From CAYMUB01 sp964393545 (lineage in GTDB: Bacteria > Patescibacteriota > Microgenomatia > Daviesbacterales > UBA10151), in assembly GCA_964393545.1 (NCBI GenBank), contig CAYMUB010000059.1, positions 58,075 through 122,074 on the forward strand: a stretch of 64,000 bases of DNA. Reading direction: 5' to 3'. This document shows, piece by piece, positions 46,873-56,400 of the stretch; the first letter of the stretch is position 1; every line of letters begins with the position of its first letter. Made by a program: the position numbers and the translations under genes. Under the pieces are notes generated by a model. The model had not been told where the DNA came from, did no database searches, and saw only the letters and a program-made list of their open reading frames with translations.

Positions 46873-47989
46873 GTAATCCCTTGGATTTTAATTCATTTGT
46901 GGCTTCATCAAAAGTATCATTTGCCTCTTCTTTTTCACCCCAATTAATTAGATCTTGCATTCCTTTTTCAAAACTCCAGGAGGGCTGCCAGCCTAAAGTA
47001 TTTTTAATTAAAGAAATATCTGCACTGCAATGCCTAACATCTCCGGATCTAAATTTTTCAGCGATTTCAGGTTTTATATTTTTGTCTAAGAGCTTTGACA
47101 AAATTTCTGCGATTTCTTTTATGGCGACAGGGTTATTAGTTCCTAAATTGAATATCTTCCCAAACGATCTTTCGTCTTCTAGGCATGTAACATTGGCATC
47201 CGCAATATCATAAACAGAAATAAAATCTCTGGTTTGCAGCCCGTCTTCATAAATAACCGGAGCATTATTGTTTTTAAGTCTTGATAAAAATATGGCAGCA
47301 ACACCGGTATAAGGATTGGACAGAGATTGTCTGGGACCATATACATTGAAATACCTTAGAGCTGTTGTAGGAATCCCATAGGCTCTTCCAAAAATTATAA
47401 ACATATCTTCCTGGGATTGTTTAGTTACTGCATAAATAGAATTACAATTAAAACTTTCAGTTTCCGGGGTTCCGATTGGTATTAAAATATTTTTACAATT
47501 CGGACAAAATAACTCCCATTTTTTTTGCCTCATTTGCTCATCGGTTCTCAAGAAGGGTCTAACAGGTCCACATTTTTTACAATTATATAAACCTTCCCCG
47601 TACGCACTCATGGAAGAGGCAACAAGTAATCTTTTAATTGAATGTTTATTGTTTGCAAGATAATCCAGTAATATTGCGCTACCCAGAGAATTTTGATAAA
47701 CATAATTTTCAATGTCATACATACTTTGTCCAACTCCCACCACTGATGCTTCATGAAAGATTGCATCAATCCCTTTTAGAGCCTTTTTTACATCAGTCTT
47801 TTTCGTCACATCCCCTTTTATAAATTTTGCTTTTTTGTTCAAATATGACGGAACTTTTTTTCCGTGGACTTGTTCAGTTAAATTATCAAAAATAGTAACG
47901 TTATACCCTTCTTGAACTAATTTATCTACTAAATGAGAACCGATAAAACCCGCCCCGCCCGTGACAAGAATATTTTTAAATTTTTTCAT
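46862..47989 (-). CDS. SDR sugar epimerase with zinc-ribbon insertion
   Basis: 375 aa from the ATG at 47989; the longer frame to 48013 would begin inside the promoter. NAD-binding GGAGFIG (11-17), catalytic Y186xxxK190, and NVYGPRQSLSNPYTGVAAIF fit GalE-like epimerases/dehydratases. Between the NAD domain and the tyrosine lies an insert with CKKC (137-140) and CPNC (162-165), which should bind a metal; I recall the same insert in dTDP-L-rhamnose 4-epimerase-like proteins, so a deoxysugar substrate is possible. The product would be a nucleotide sugar for the cytoplasmic transferases. Single-gene unit convergent with the preceding operon. Confidence 0.8.
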   Translation of the reverse strand: MKKFKNILVTGGAGFIGSHLVDKLVQEGYNVTIFDNLTEQVHGKKVPSYLNKKAKFIKGDVTKKTDVKKALKGIDAIFHEASVVGVGQSMYDIENYVYQNSLGSAILLDYLANNKHSIKRLLVASSMSAYGEGLYNCKKCGPVRPFLRTDEQMRQKKWELFCPNCKNILIPIGTPETESFNCNSIYAVTKQSQEDMFIIFGRAYGIPTTALRYFNVYGPRQSLSNPYTGVAAIFLSRLKNNNAPVIYEDGLQTRDFISVYDIADANVTCLEDERSFGKIFNLGTNNPVAIKEIAEILSKLLDKNIKPEIAEKFRSGDVRHCSADISLIKNTLGWQPSWSFEKGMQDLINWGEKEEANDTFDEATNELKSKGLLKA

Positions 47990-48003
47990 AAGTATACTTA
48001 GGT

Positions 48004-48013
48004 ATGATATCAT
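48004..48013. promoter_or_regulatory. palindromic bidirectional -10 element
   Basis: The ten bases ATGATATCAT are a perfect palindrome, so TGaTATCAT can be read on both strands. On the plus strand it ends 8 bases before the ATG at 48022. On the minus strand it ends 14 bases before the ATG at 47989. The plus-strand -35 could be TTCATA (47985-47990) at 17 bases. The two starts are only 32 bases apart. Confidence 0.6.
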
Positions 48014-48021
48014 TCTAAGAT

Positions 48022-48873
48022 ATGAAAAAGAAGATCCCTGTTCGGGATAAAGATCTTATTTCAGTAATTATTACTACTAAAAACGAGGAAGATGTAATTG
48101 GAGACTTGCTGGAAAGTTTAAAAAAACAATCCTTTAAAAAAATAGAAGTTATTTTGGTTGATAATAATTCTACAGATTTAACAGTTAAAATTGCGAAGAA
48201 TTATAAAATTGATATCTATAATTACGGTCCTGAACGATCTTCACAAAGAAATTATGGAGCCAAAAAAAGCAAAGGAAAGTACCTATTATTTTTAGATGCT
48301 GATATGAAATTAGCACCAAGAGTTATAGAAGAATGTGTTAAAGAAATTAAAAGAAAAAAAAGTACAGGAGGTGTTGCGATTCCAGAGGAGTCTGTTGCAG
48401 AAAATTTTTGGGGTAAGGTTAAAGCATTTGAAAGATCTTTTTATAATGAAAAAGGAGACCCTGTTACAGATGCTGCAAGATTTTTTCCAAAAGAAGTATT
48501 TAATAAAGCAGGGGGATATGATGAGACTATTACAGGTCCAGAAGACTGGGATTTACCTGATAACATTAGAGATTTAGGATATCATATAGACAGAATAGAA
48601 TCCGTTATTTATCATAGAGAACGGATTATTTCAGTCTTTGATCTGGCACGGAAAAAATACTATTACGGATTAAAGACTTATCGTTATTTAAGAAAGCATA
48701 ATATTTCCCCTATTTCCCCTAAAACTGTATTTTTTTTGCGTCCTATTTTTTACAAAAATTGGAGAAAAATTATATTACACCCTATTTTATCTTTATCACT
48801 TCTATTTATGCTAACTTTAGAATTAATGGCTGGGGGAGCAGGGTATTTTATTGGTAGATTAAGCAACAAATGA
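48022..48873 (+). CDS. GT2 family glycosyltransferase
   Basis: 283 aa. ISVIITTKNEEDVIGDLL, VILVDNNSTDLT and LDADMKL with DAD at 92-94 mark a canonical GT-A enzyme. GGYDETITGPEDWDL carries the ED motif that supplies the catalytic base in inverting GT2 enzymes. One or two C-terminal hydrophobic segments may tether it to the membrane. It heads a five-gene operon and is joined to the next gene by ATGA. Confidence 0.86.
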   Translation: MKKKIPVRDKDLISVIITTKNEEDVIGDLLESLKKQSFKKIEVILVDNNSTDLTVKIAKNYKIDIYNYGPERSSQRNYGAKKSKGKYLLFLDADMKLAPRVIEECVKEIKRKKSTGGVAIPEESVAENFWGKVKAFERSFYNEKGDPVTDAARFFPKEVFNKAGGYDETITGPEDWDLPDNIRDLGYHIDRIESVIYHRERIISVFDLARKKYYYGLKTYRYLRKHNISPISPKTVFFLRPIFYKNWRKIILHPILSLSLLFMLTLELMAGGAGYFIGRLSNK

Positions 48874-51137
48874 GCAAGCATATTTTAATTTTGACAACTC
48901 CTTTTCGTCCTAATGTAGGTGGTGTTGAAACGCATCTTGATGATTTGATTACAGCTGGGACAAAACGAGGTATTGATTTTTCTGTTTTGACATACCAGCC
49001 GCTTATTACAAAGGCTCATGGACAAGTCAAGGAAAAAGGCGATGGATTTGTAATATATCGTCTTCCTTGGATCAGAATGAATCTTTTTTTAATTTTTACA
49101 AAATTTCCATTTTTTGAATTTCTTTATCTTTTTCCAGGACTATTCTTTTTAGGATTATTTTTCCTTCTTTTTAATAGATCCAAGGTTGATACTATTCATG
49201 CTCAAGGACTTGTCGCAGGTGCAGTTGGGGTTTTCTTGGGAAAAATTTTTCAAAAACCTGTCATCATATCCACTCATTCAATCTATAACTTTCCCAAAAA
49301 AGGATCATATCCCCTTTTTGTAAAATTTTTATTTAAAAATTGTGAACATATTCTTACCCTTTCAAATCAATCTAGACAGGAAATTTTAGACTTAGGTATT
49401 CCTCAAGATAAAGTTTCTGTTTTTACTTATTGGATTGATCAAAATATTTTTAAACCAATGGTAAAACAAAAAGCTCGTGAGATACTTGGTTTAAATAATG
49501 ACCATATTTGCCTTTTTGTAGGTAGGTTAGTACTAGGTAAAGGAGTGGAGGAATTATTAGAAGCATCAAAAAAGACCCCAAATGTTACGTTTTTAATTGT
49601 GGGAGATGGACCGTTTAAAGATGAGATTTTTAAACTAAAGGGTCAATCAAATGTTAAATTTGCTGGCAAAATTGATAATAAAAAACTTGCCGTTTATTAC
49701 AGTGCAGCTGATGTGCTACTTGTTCCATCAACTCACGAGGAAGGGTTTGGTCGGGTTATCTTGGAGGCTTTATCTTGTGGTCTACCGGTTATTGCAGCAA
49801 ATAGGGGAGGTATTCGCGAAGCTTTATCTACAAAAGTAGGTATCTTTATAGAAGTCACACCTCTCAATATTAGCAGAGTCTTAAAAAATATATTTAGATA
49901 TCCGGAAAAGTTAGCAAAACTTGCTTCTTCTGCCAGAGATTACTCTAAAATTCACTTTGGCGAAAGAAATGCAATGAAAATACTAAAATATTACGAGCGT
50001 GAAGATAAAGGGGTTCTTATTATTACTTCCCACTATCCCCCTAATATAGGTGGAGTGGAAAGCCACCTGCAAGCCTTAGTGGCAGGTTTAGCTAAACTTA
50101 AATGGAATGTTTTTATTTCGACTTATCAGCCTCTTGCATCATCAAAAACAGCACCTTTGTTTGAGAAGAGAGAAAACTTTAGATGTTTTAGATTACCTTG
50201 GTTTGGTTTTAATATTGTTCATAAACTGACTAATTATCCGGCACTGGAATTTATTTATTTATTTCCAGGTCTATTTCTCATTTCGTTTTTTGTCTTAGTC
50301 AGATACAGGAGTCAGATAGATGTGATTCATAGCCAGGGATTAGTGCCAACTGCAGTTGGCATACTGCTTAGTAAAATATTTGGAAAGAAAATAGTAAGTA
50401 GTACTCATAATTTATACTTTTTTCCAAAGAGGGGTCTATATCCACTTGTTTCAAGATTTATATTCTCGCAGTCAAATAAAATTCTCACGCCAACAAATTT
50501 TGCAAAGCGGGAACTCGTAAAATTAGGAGTGCATGATAACAAAATCTCCATTTTCCATTATTGGATTGATTTAGCACACTTTTCTCCAATCAATAAATTG
50601 AAAGCAAGGCAAGATCTTAAATGGGATAAATTTACAGTCCTTTTTGTTGGGAGACTAATCGAGACAAAAGGAATTATGTTACTTCTTAAGGCATTTTTGG
50701 AAATTGATTTATCGATACAGCTAGTAATTATTGGGGATGGTCCGCTAAGAGATTATGTAATAAATGCTTCAAATAAAAGTAAGAATATAAAATATCTGGG
50801 AAGAGTTGAAAATGATAAATTAGTTCCTTTCTACAGCGCCGCCGACTTGGTTTTAGTTCCCTCAATAGTAGATGAGGGTTTTGGTTTTGTTATCATGGAG
50901 GCAATTGCTTGCTCTACACCGGTTATTGCCTCTAAAAAAGGTGGATTATCTGATGCACTTAATCCTTCCATCGGTAAATTAATAGAACCAACAGTTTCTA
51001 ATCTAAAAAAATGGATAGAATATTTTTTCCATTCCAGACAAAAGCTAAATGATTTAACATTGAATACCAGAAAATACGCTACAGAACATTTCGGTGAAAA
51101 CAATATAAAGGAAATTATTAATACTTATGAAAATTAA
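48870..51137 (+). CDS. tandem GT4-GT4 glycosyltransferase fusion
   Basis: 755 aa made of two complete GT4 units. The first (1 to about 375) has FRPNVGGVETHLDDL at its N-terminus and EEGFGRVILEALSCGLPV at the donor site. The second (about 378-755) has YPPNIGGVESHLQAL and DEGFGFVIMEAIACSTPV. The halves also share TYQPL, IYLFPGLF and the YWIDQ/YWIDL pattern, so the gene arose by internal duplication. Both EX7E motifs are intact, so both units may be active. Two successive additions of the same or related sugars is one possibility. It overlaps the next gene by 11 bases. Confidence 0.83.
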   Translation: MSKHILILTTPFRPNVGGVETHLDDLITAGTKRGIDFSVLTYQPLITKAHGQVKEKGDGFVIYRLPWIRMNLFLIFTKFPFFEFLYLFPGLFFLGLFFLLFNRSKVDTIHAQGLVAGAVGVFLGKIFQKPVIISTHSIYNFPKKGSYPLFVKFLFKNCEHILTLSNQSRQEILDLGIPQDKVSVFTYWIDQNIFKPMVKQKAREILGLNNDHICLFVGRLVLGKGVEELLEASKKTPNVTFLIVGDGPFKDEIFKLKGQSNVKFAGKIDNKKLAVYYSAADVLLVPSTHEEGFGRVILEALSCGLPVIAANRGGIREALSTKVGIFIEVTPLNISRVLKNIFRYPEKLAKLASSARDYSKIHFGERNAMKILKYYEREDKGVLIITSHYPPNIGGVESHLQALVAGLAKLKWNVFISTYQPLASSKTAPLFEKRENFRCFRLPWFGFNIVHKLTNYPALEFIYLFPGLFLISFFVLVRYRSQIDVIHSQGLVPTAVGILLSKIFGKKIVSSTHNLYFFPKRGLYPLVSRFIFSQSNKILTPTNFAKRELVKLGVHDNKISIFHYWIDLAHFSPINKLKARQDLKWDKFTVLFVGRLIETKGIMLLLKAFLEIDLSIQLVIIGDGPLRDYVINASNKSKNIKYLGRVENDKLVPFYSAADLVLVPSIVDEGFGFVIMEAIACSTPVIASKKGGLSDALNPSIGKLIEPTVSNLKKWIEYFFHSRQKLNDLTLNTRKYATEHFGENNIKEIINTYEN

Positions 51138-51969
51138 TTTGAATAATCTACTTAATGTAGTAGGGGATGTAGCTTTAAGAAGAAGGGCAAGATGGCTTAT
51201 TCAGAATATGAATCTAAAAAAAGGAGACATAATTCTTGATATAGGATGTGGTGATGGTTTTTATCTTTACTTATTAAGTAAAATAGACTCCGATTTCAAG
51301 CTAACAGGTATTGATATAAACATACATGCGCTTAAAAGTGCGAAGGCAAATTTGAAAGGTAAGAAAGTGAATTTGATTTGTGGTAATGTTTTGAAACTCC
51401 CTTTTCCGAAAGAGACCTTTGATAAAATTATTGCCAGTGAAGTTTTGGAACATGTTGGGGATGACCTCTCTGCCTTAAGAGAAATAAATAGAGTTCTTAA
51501 AAAAGAAGGGACTTTTGTCTTATCTGTTCCGCATAAAAACTATCCATTTTTTTGGGATCCAATAAACTGGATTTTGGATCATTTCTTTGATGTCCATATA
51601 AAGTCTGGTTTTTGGGCAGGAATATGGAATCAGCATTTAAGATTATATACAGAGGTCAACTTACAAACTCTTCTAAAAAAAAGTGGTTTTAAAAAAATAA
51701 AGATTGCAAAATTAACACATTATTGTTTACCATTTAACCATTACATAATTAATATTGTTGCCATAATATTAGCCAGTAAAAAAATTCCTAATATATTTCA
51801 AAAATTATTTAGTAAGTACAAAGCGAATCACCAAGCCCGATTAAAACATAGTTCATCACAAAGAAATAAATTTAGTTTATTTGCGCCCATTTTTTTCTTT
51901 GATCAGTTGAATGATAATTGGAGCGAGAAAGGAAGTGCTGTTTCTTTAGTGGCGGTATGTGAAAAATGA
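51127..51969 (+). CDS. class I SAM-dependent methyltransferase
   Basis: 280 aa. DIGCGDGFYLYLLSK is motif I, GIDINIHAL the acidic end of strand two, LPFPKETFDKIIASEVLEHV the post-motif region, and LKKEGTFVLSVP follows, all typical of Methyltransf_11 enzymes. The C-terminal part has a hydrophobic segment (IINIVAIILA) and a conserved tail with DNWSEKGSAVS. Its place between two glycosyltransferase fusions suggests methylation of a sugar or lipid-linked glycan. ATGA overlap with the next gene. Confidence 0.83.
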   Translation: MKINLNNLLNVVGDVALRRRARWLIQNMNLKKGDIILDIGCGDGFYLYLLSKIDSDFKLTGIDINIHALKSAKANLKGKKVNLICGNVLKLPFPKETFDKIIASEVLEHVGDDLSALREINRVLKKEGTFVLSVPHKNYPFFWDPINWILDHFFDVHIKSGFWAGIWNQHLRLYTEVNLQTLLKKSGFKKIKIAKLTHYCLPFNHYIINIVAIILASKKIPNIFQKLFSKYKANHQARLKHSSSQRNKFSLFAPIFFFDQLNDNWSEKGSAVSLVAVCEK

Positions 51970-54197
51970 AAATATTAATAAAATTGCTACCAATATTAAT
52001 GCCCACAGCTTTATTGTTAGTGGCGTTGTTATTAGTTTCTATCTGGTTTAGGAATGGAGATTTTTTAGCAACAGGGGAGGATGGCTTGATTCTTTATAAT
52101 CCAGCAAGAACCTTAAAACTTTATAATTCTTCATGGACTGAGATTGGAACAGGAATGCCGGGGTCAATATTTCGACCTTTAGTGCCGTTGACTTATTTGC
52201 AGTTTAAAGCTACAGAGTTTGGTATTTCTACATTCCAGTTTCAAAAAATATTATTTTTTATATTAATTTCTACAGACATGATATCTGCTTATTATCTAAG
52301 CAGGGAGTTTTTTAAATCCGAAGTTGATTCTAAACAAATTTACTTGGCATCTTTTTTGGCTGCACTGTTTTATATCTTTAATCCCGTCTCTATGTTAGGG
52401 GTCTGGTTCAGATTTATATATAGTTTTATGTTTTCATATGCGCTTATCCCTTTGTTTTTTTTGCTTTTTCTAAAAGGATTTAAAAAACACAATCTAAAGT
52501 ATACTATTTTGGTGGCTCTTGTTACACTCCCTTTTTGTTATTCTTTTGGTTCTCCGGCCATGATACCTTTGCTCTGGATTCTTCCGGGAATCTATACATG
52601 TTTATCTATTACTCGGAATAATAGATTTTTCCCTATCTCGTTTTTTTTGATATCCTTAGTTCTATTTTCTTTAGTAAATATCTGGTGGATGATCCCAATG
52701 AAGGATTATTTTATCGGATTCACCTCTTCATCATCGACAAATGATCTTATATATAATGTCAATACCCTAAAATCAAATAGCCCAGATTTTACTTTAGTAA
52801 ATGTTATAAGATTAATACACGGGGGATTTTTATATAGAGCTGAAGCTTTTGGATCAATATATAAATCATTACCATTTATCTTTTTGAGCTGGGTTCTGCC
52901 AATAGTGGCTTTAGTTGGAATTTTAAAATTTAGAGATAAATTTTTAAAAAAGTTTTTGATAATTTCTGCTCTAATCCTAATCTTTTTAGCTAAAGGAACG
53001 TCGTTACCTTTAGGCGAAATTCAAATATTTTTATTTAAAGTTTTCCCACCGATACAACTCTACCGTAATCCTCTAGAAAAATGGGGTTTACTTTTACCTA
53101 CAATTTTTATGATAATTTTTGCCATTGGATTTATTAGATTAATTTTTACATCCAATTCACTAATTAAAAGATTGATGTTAGTTATTATCTTAGCTTCCTA
53201 TTTTTTTATCTTTCACTGGCCAATGATGACAGGAGGAATAGTTGGATATAAGGATCGAAAGATTGCTGTTGATGTCCCGAAATCATTTGAAGAGGCTAAT
53301 AAGGTGATTGGAGGTAGTCATCATTTATTAAGTTTCCCAATGACAGGAGGAGCTTCTGGAAAATATACCTGGAATAAAGCTTTCCAAGGTCATGAAGTGA
53401 GTGAATATTTATTCGATTCACCCTCGATTGCAAAGGCGTTTGGCGGCGATTCTTACAGCGAACTTTTTAACAAACTCAGTTATGATGATAAATTAAGTAT
53501 CATTAGCAAAGCCCAATTTTTCGGCTCTGACATTATCGTTCTAAGAAAAGATTTGAATTTAAAAAGGTTGGAATTGCCAGAAAATGCCTTAAAAAAGTCT
53601 GAAGAGATGATAGCCTCTTCTAGTATGCAACTTGTTTCAAACTACCCCGAATTTTCAATTTTTAAGGTTCCCGACAATAAGGTCGTCCCAATGATCTCCG
53701 TACCTTCATCAGCAATCTTTGTTGAATCAATACCTGATATTTTGGATATGGTGAAACAAAATAAAATTGACTTACAGAAATCAACATATATTTGTAAAGG
53801 TTCGTCGTGTGTTCCTAAAATGTCTGTCAATAAAGCAGATTTTAACAATTTAACTAGCCCAGAAAAAGTTATTTTTACTAAAATTTCTTCTAGTGAATAT
53901 AGGGTAAATGTTAACGATAATAAAGGAAAATTCATTTTGACTTTCCTACAAAGCTATCATCCGAACTGGAAAATCAAAATAAACGATCGCATTCTTCCTG
54001 ATAGTAATCATTTTGTAGCCAATGGATTTGCTAACGGATTTATTATTGACGAAAAAAAGGATAACTTTGAATTTGATATTACTTTTGGATCTGAAGAAGC
54101 GTACGCTGAATTATATAAAATTTCCTTAGGGGTTATTATTTTTCTCTCTGTGTTATTATTTATTTTACTGATGAAGCATGAACATACTAATACTTAG
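51966..54197 (+). CDS. large GT-C-like membrane protein
   Basis: 743 aa. The first outer loop holds TGEDGLILYNPARTLKLY with an acidic pair, then GTGMPGSIFRPLVPLTYLQF. About 12 to 13 helices fill the first 430 residues, with YRNPLEKWGLLLPT in the place where YfhO-like proteins have QFPWRFL. A long outer domain of about 280 residues follows, ending in a beta part (SYHPNWKIKINDRI) and a last helix, like the YfhO-type proteins at 75-5021 but longer. It resembles arabinofuranosyltransferase-type GT-C proteins in layout only. Function is inferred. Confidence 0.62.
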   Translation: MKILIKLLPILMPTALLLVALLLVSIWFRNGDFLATGEDGLILYNPARTLKLYNSSWTEIGTGMPGSIFRPLVPLTYLQFKATEFGISTFQFQKILFFILISTDMISAYYLSREFFKSEVDSKQIYLASFLAALFYIFNPVSMLGVWFRFIYSFMFSYALIPLFFLLFLKGFKKHNLKYTILVALVTLPFCYSFGSPAMIPLLWILPGIYTCLSITRNNRFFPISFFLISLVLFSLVNIWWMIPMKDYFIGFTSSSSTNDLIYNVNTLKSNSPDFTLVNVIRLIHGGFLYRAEAFGSIYKSLPFIFLSWVLPIVALVGILKFRDKFLKKFLIISALILIFLAKGTSLPLGEIQIFLFKVFPPIQLYRNPLEKWGLLLPTIFMIIFAIGFIRLIFTSNSLIKRLMLVIILASYFFIFHWPMMTGGIVGYKDRKIAVDVPKSFEEANKVIGGSHHLLSFPMTGGASGKYTWNKAFQGHEVSEYLFDSPSIAKAFGGDSYSELFNKLSYDDKLSIISKAQFFGSDIIVLRKDLNLKRLELPENALKKSEEMIASSSMQLVSNYPEFSIFKVPDNKVVPMISVPSSAIFVESIPDILDMVKQNKIDLQKSTYICKGSSCVPKMSVNKADFNNLTSPEKVIFTKISSSEYRVNVNDNKGKFILTFLQSYHPNWKIKINDRILPDSNHFVANGFANGFIIDEKKDNFEFDITFGSEEAYAELYKISLGVIIFLSVLLFILLMKHEHTNT

Positions 54198-56400
54198 TTG
54201 GAAGGATATTAAAAACCCAGATTCAGGAGGTGCTGAACTTGTTACCTTTGAATTTGCAAAAAGACTTGTTAACGAAGGTAATCAGGTTACTATATTTTGC
54301 AGAAAATTCTCCAACTCACAACCGGTTGAGCATATTGATGGAATAAGAATTCATAGAAAAGGAAATGCCTTAACTACTTACTTTCATGCATGGAGATATT
54401 ATAAGAAGTTAAATCCAAAACCCGATCTAGTCATAGATATGCTAAATACCATATTTTGGCAAACCCCCTTATATGTACCTAAGTCTAAAAGATTGGCTTA
54501 TGTTAATCAATTAGCCAGAGAAGTGCTATTTTATGAATTGTGGCCACCGATATCATGGATAGCTTACCTTCTTGAGCACCTACAATTTTTAAGTTATAAA
54601 ACAACCCAGGTGTTATGTTTTTCAAACAGTACTAAGCAAGATCTGCTTAAAATAGGACTAAATGAATCTAATATACATATATTTCCCTTGGGAATTGACC
54701 CAAAAAAATATAGGCAGGGTCAAAAAACAGAATTTCCGCTTTTTTTATGTGTCAACAGACTGGTTAGGATGAAGCGGACGGATTTAGCTATCAAGGCTAC
54801 TTGGACACTAAAACCTAAGTATCCCGGTATCAGACTGCATATTATGGGAAGGGGCTACGAGCAAGAAAGATTGCAGTCCCTGGTTCAAAAACTCAATCTT
54901 CAAAAGAATGTATCTTTTGATTTTAATGGAAGTGACGGCGAGAAAATAAAACTTATGTCACAAGCTTGGGCATTAATTTTTCCCTCAGTTAAAGAAGGGT
55001 GGGGTATAACTGTAACAGAATCTGCTGCTTGTGGAGCTCCAACTATTGCAAGCAGAGTAAGTGGTTTGATTGATTCTGTACAAGAAGGCAAGAATGGAAT
55101 ATTTGTTTCAAAAAATCCCAGTCCAAAGGAGTTAGCACAAGCAATGGAGAGAATTATCACTGATGATAAATTAAGAAATAAGCTTAGTGAAGAATCGGTT
55201 AGGTTAAGTCAAAATTATTCTTGGGACGGGAGCTTCAAGGTATTTTATAGCCTAATTAAAAAGTTGGTGGGAGAAAAGAAAAAGAACATATTGATTTTAT
55301 CCTGGAGAGGTCCTAAACACTATAATTCAGGAGGAGCAGAGATGTCAGTTCATGAGCATGCGAAAGCCTGGGTAAGGGCTGGTTTTAATGTCACACTATT
55401 TACCTCAAAGGTTATTGGTTTAAAATCCAGCGAAATTATTGATGGTGTGACTATAATAAGGCAAGGAAAACAAGTATTTGGGGTTCAACTGCAGGCTTCT
55501 CTATATTATCTCAAAAATCGAGAATCGATTGATTTATTAGTTGATAATTTTCATGGTATCCCCTTTTTTACACCACTTTATGTATTTAAGCCTAAGATAG
55601 CATTTATTCATGAGGTTGCAAAAGAAGTCTGGTTTTTAAATTATCTTTATTTCCCGCTAAACTATATATTTGGATTAATAGGATATATTTTAGAACCGTT
55701 GGTCTTTCGGTTTATATATGGCAGGATTCCATTTATTACTGTATCCAATTCTACAAAACAAGACTTAATCGTATGGGGAATACCAGAGATGAATATTAAT
55801 GTAATTTATAACGGCGTAATTATACATAAGGTGGATCAAAATATATCTAAGAATAAAGTTAAGACCTTAATATTTTTGGGGGAAATTAGCATAGATAAAG
55901 GGACGGAGGATGCAATTTATGTATTCAGTAAACTGGTTAAAGAAGATAAAATGGGAAAACTTTGGATTGTTGGTAAAGGAAGCCTACCTTATATAGAAAG
56001 AATGAAAAAACTCATCGACAAGTTAGGTTTGAAAGAAAAGGTTAAATTATGGGGCTTTGTTAGCGAGAAAAGTAAGTTTGAGCTTTTAAAAATGTCCCAT
56101 ATTTTGATTCATCCTTCTTTGCGTGAGGGCTGGGGTCAAGTTGTAATTGAAGCAGCAGCTATGGGGACTCCTACAGTTGGATACAATGTTGCAGGACTTA
56201 AGGACTCTATTCTGGACGGAAAAACAGGTTTGCTTTCAGAAATTAATATTGATGATTTGACCAGGAAAATAGAAAAACTTGTATACGACAGGGAATTATA
56301 TAGGCAGATGCAAGTCAATTGTATTGAATGGTCAAAGCAATTTGTTTGGAAGAAGGCAACAGAGCAAAGCTTGAAACTAGTGAGACTTTCTCCGGATTAG
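54178..56400 (+). CDS. tandem GT4-GT4 glycosyltransferase fusion
   Basis: 740 aa with two complete GT4 units. The first (1 to about 365) begins ILILSWKDIKNPDSGGAE and has KEGWGITVTESAACGAPT at the donor site. The second (about 368-740) begins ILILSWRGPKHYNSGGAE and has REGWGQVVIEAAAMGTPT. The halves share the SGGAE loop, SNSTKQDL and the EGWG pattern, so they derive from one another. Both EX7E motifs are intact. This is independent of the fusion at 48870, whose units are of another GT4 subtype. The gene starts 20 bases inside the upstream gene and overlaps the convergent carbamoyltransferase by 24 bases. Confidence 0.83.
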   Translation: MNILILSWKDIKNPDSGGAELVTFEFAKRLVNEGNQVTIFCRKFSNSQPVEHIDGIRIHRKGNALTTYFHAWRYYKKLNPKPDLVIDMLNTIFWQTPLYVPKSKRLAYVNQLAREVLFYELWPPISWIAYLLEHLQFLSYKTTQVLCFSNSTKQDLLKIGLNESNIHIFPLGIDPKKYRQGQKTEFPLFLCVNRLVRMKRTDLAIKATWTLKPKYPGIRLHIMGRGYEQERLQSLVQKLNLQKNVSFDFNGSDGEKIKLMSQAWALIFPSVKEGWGITVTESAACGAPTIASRVSGLIDSVQEGKNGIFVSKNPSPKELAQAMERIITDDKLRNKLSEESVRLSQNYSWDGSFKVFYSLIKKLVGEKKKNILILSWRGPKHYNSGGAEMSVHEHAKAWVRAGFNVTLFTSKVIGLKSSEIIDGVTIIRQGKQVFGVQLQASLYYLKNRESIDLLVDNFHGIPFFTPLYVFKPKIAFIHEVAKEVWFLNYLYFPLNYIFGLIGYILEPLVFRFIYGRIPFITVSNSTKQDLIVWGIPEMNINVIYNGVIIHKVDQNISKNKVKTLIFLGEISIDKGTEDAIYVFSKLVKEDKMGKLWIVGKGSLPYIERMKKLIDKLGLKEKVKLWGFVSEKSKFELLKMSHILIHPSLREGWGQVVIEAAAMGTPTVGYNVAGLKDSILDGKTGLLSEINIDDLTRKIEKLVYDRELYRQMQVNCIEWSKQFVWKKATEQSLKLVRLSPD

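Noticed and set aside
46881..47213. Plus-strand open frame of 110 codons
   Set aside because: Antisense to the well-supported SDR epimerase; shadow frame.
47990..48013. ATG at 48013 as start of the epimerase
   Set aside because: It is part of the palindromic promoter box; the ATG at 47989 directly precedes the NAD-binding strand.
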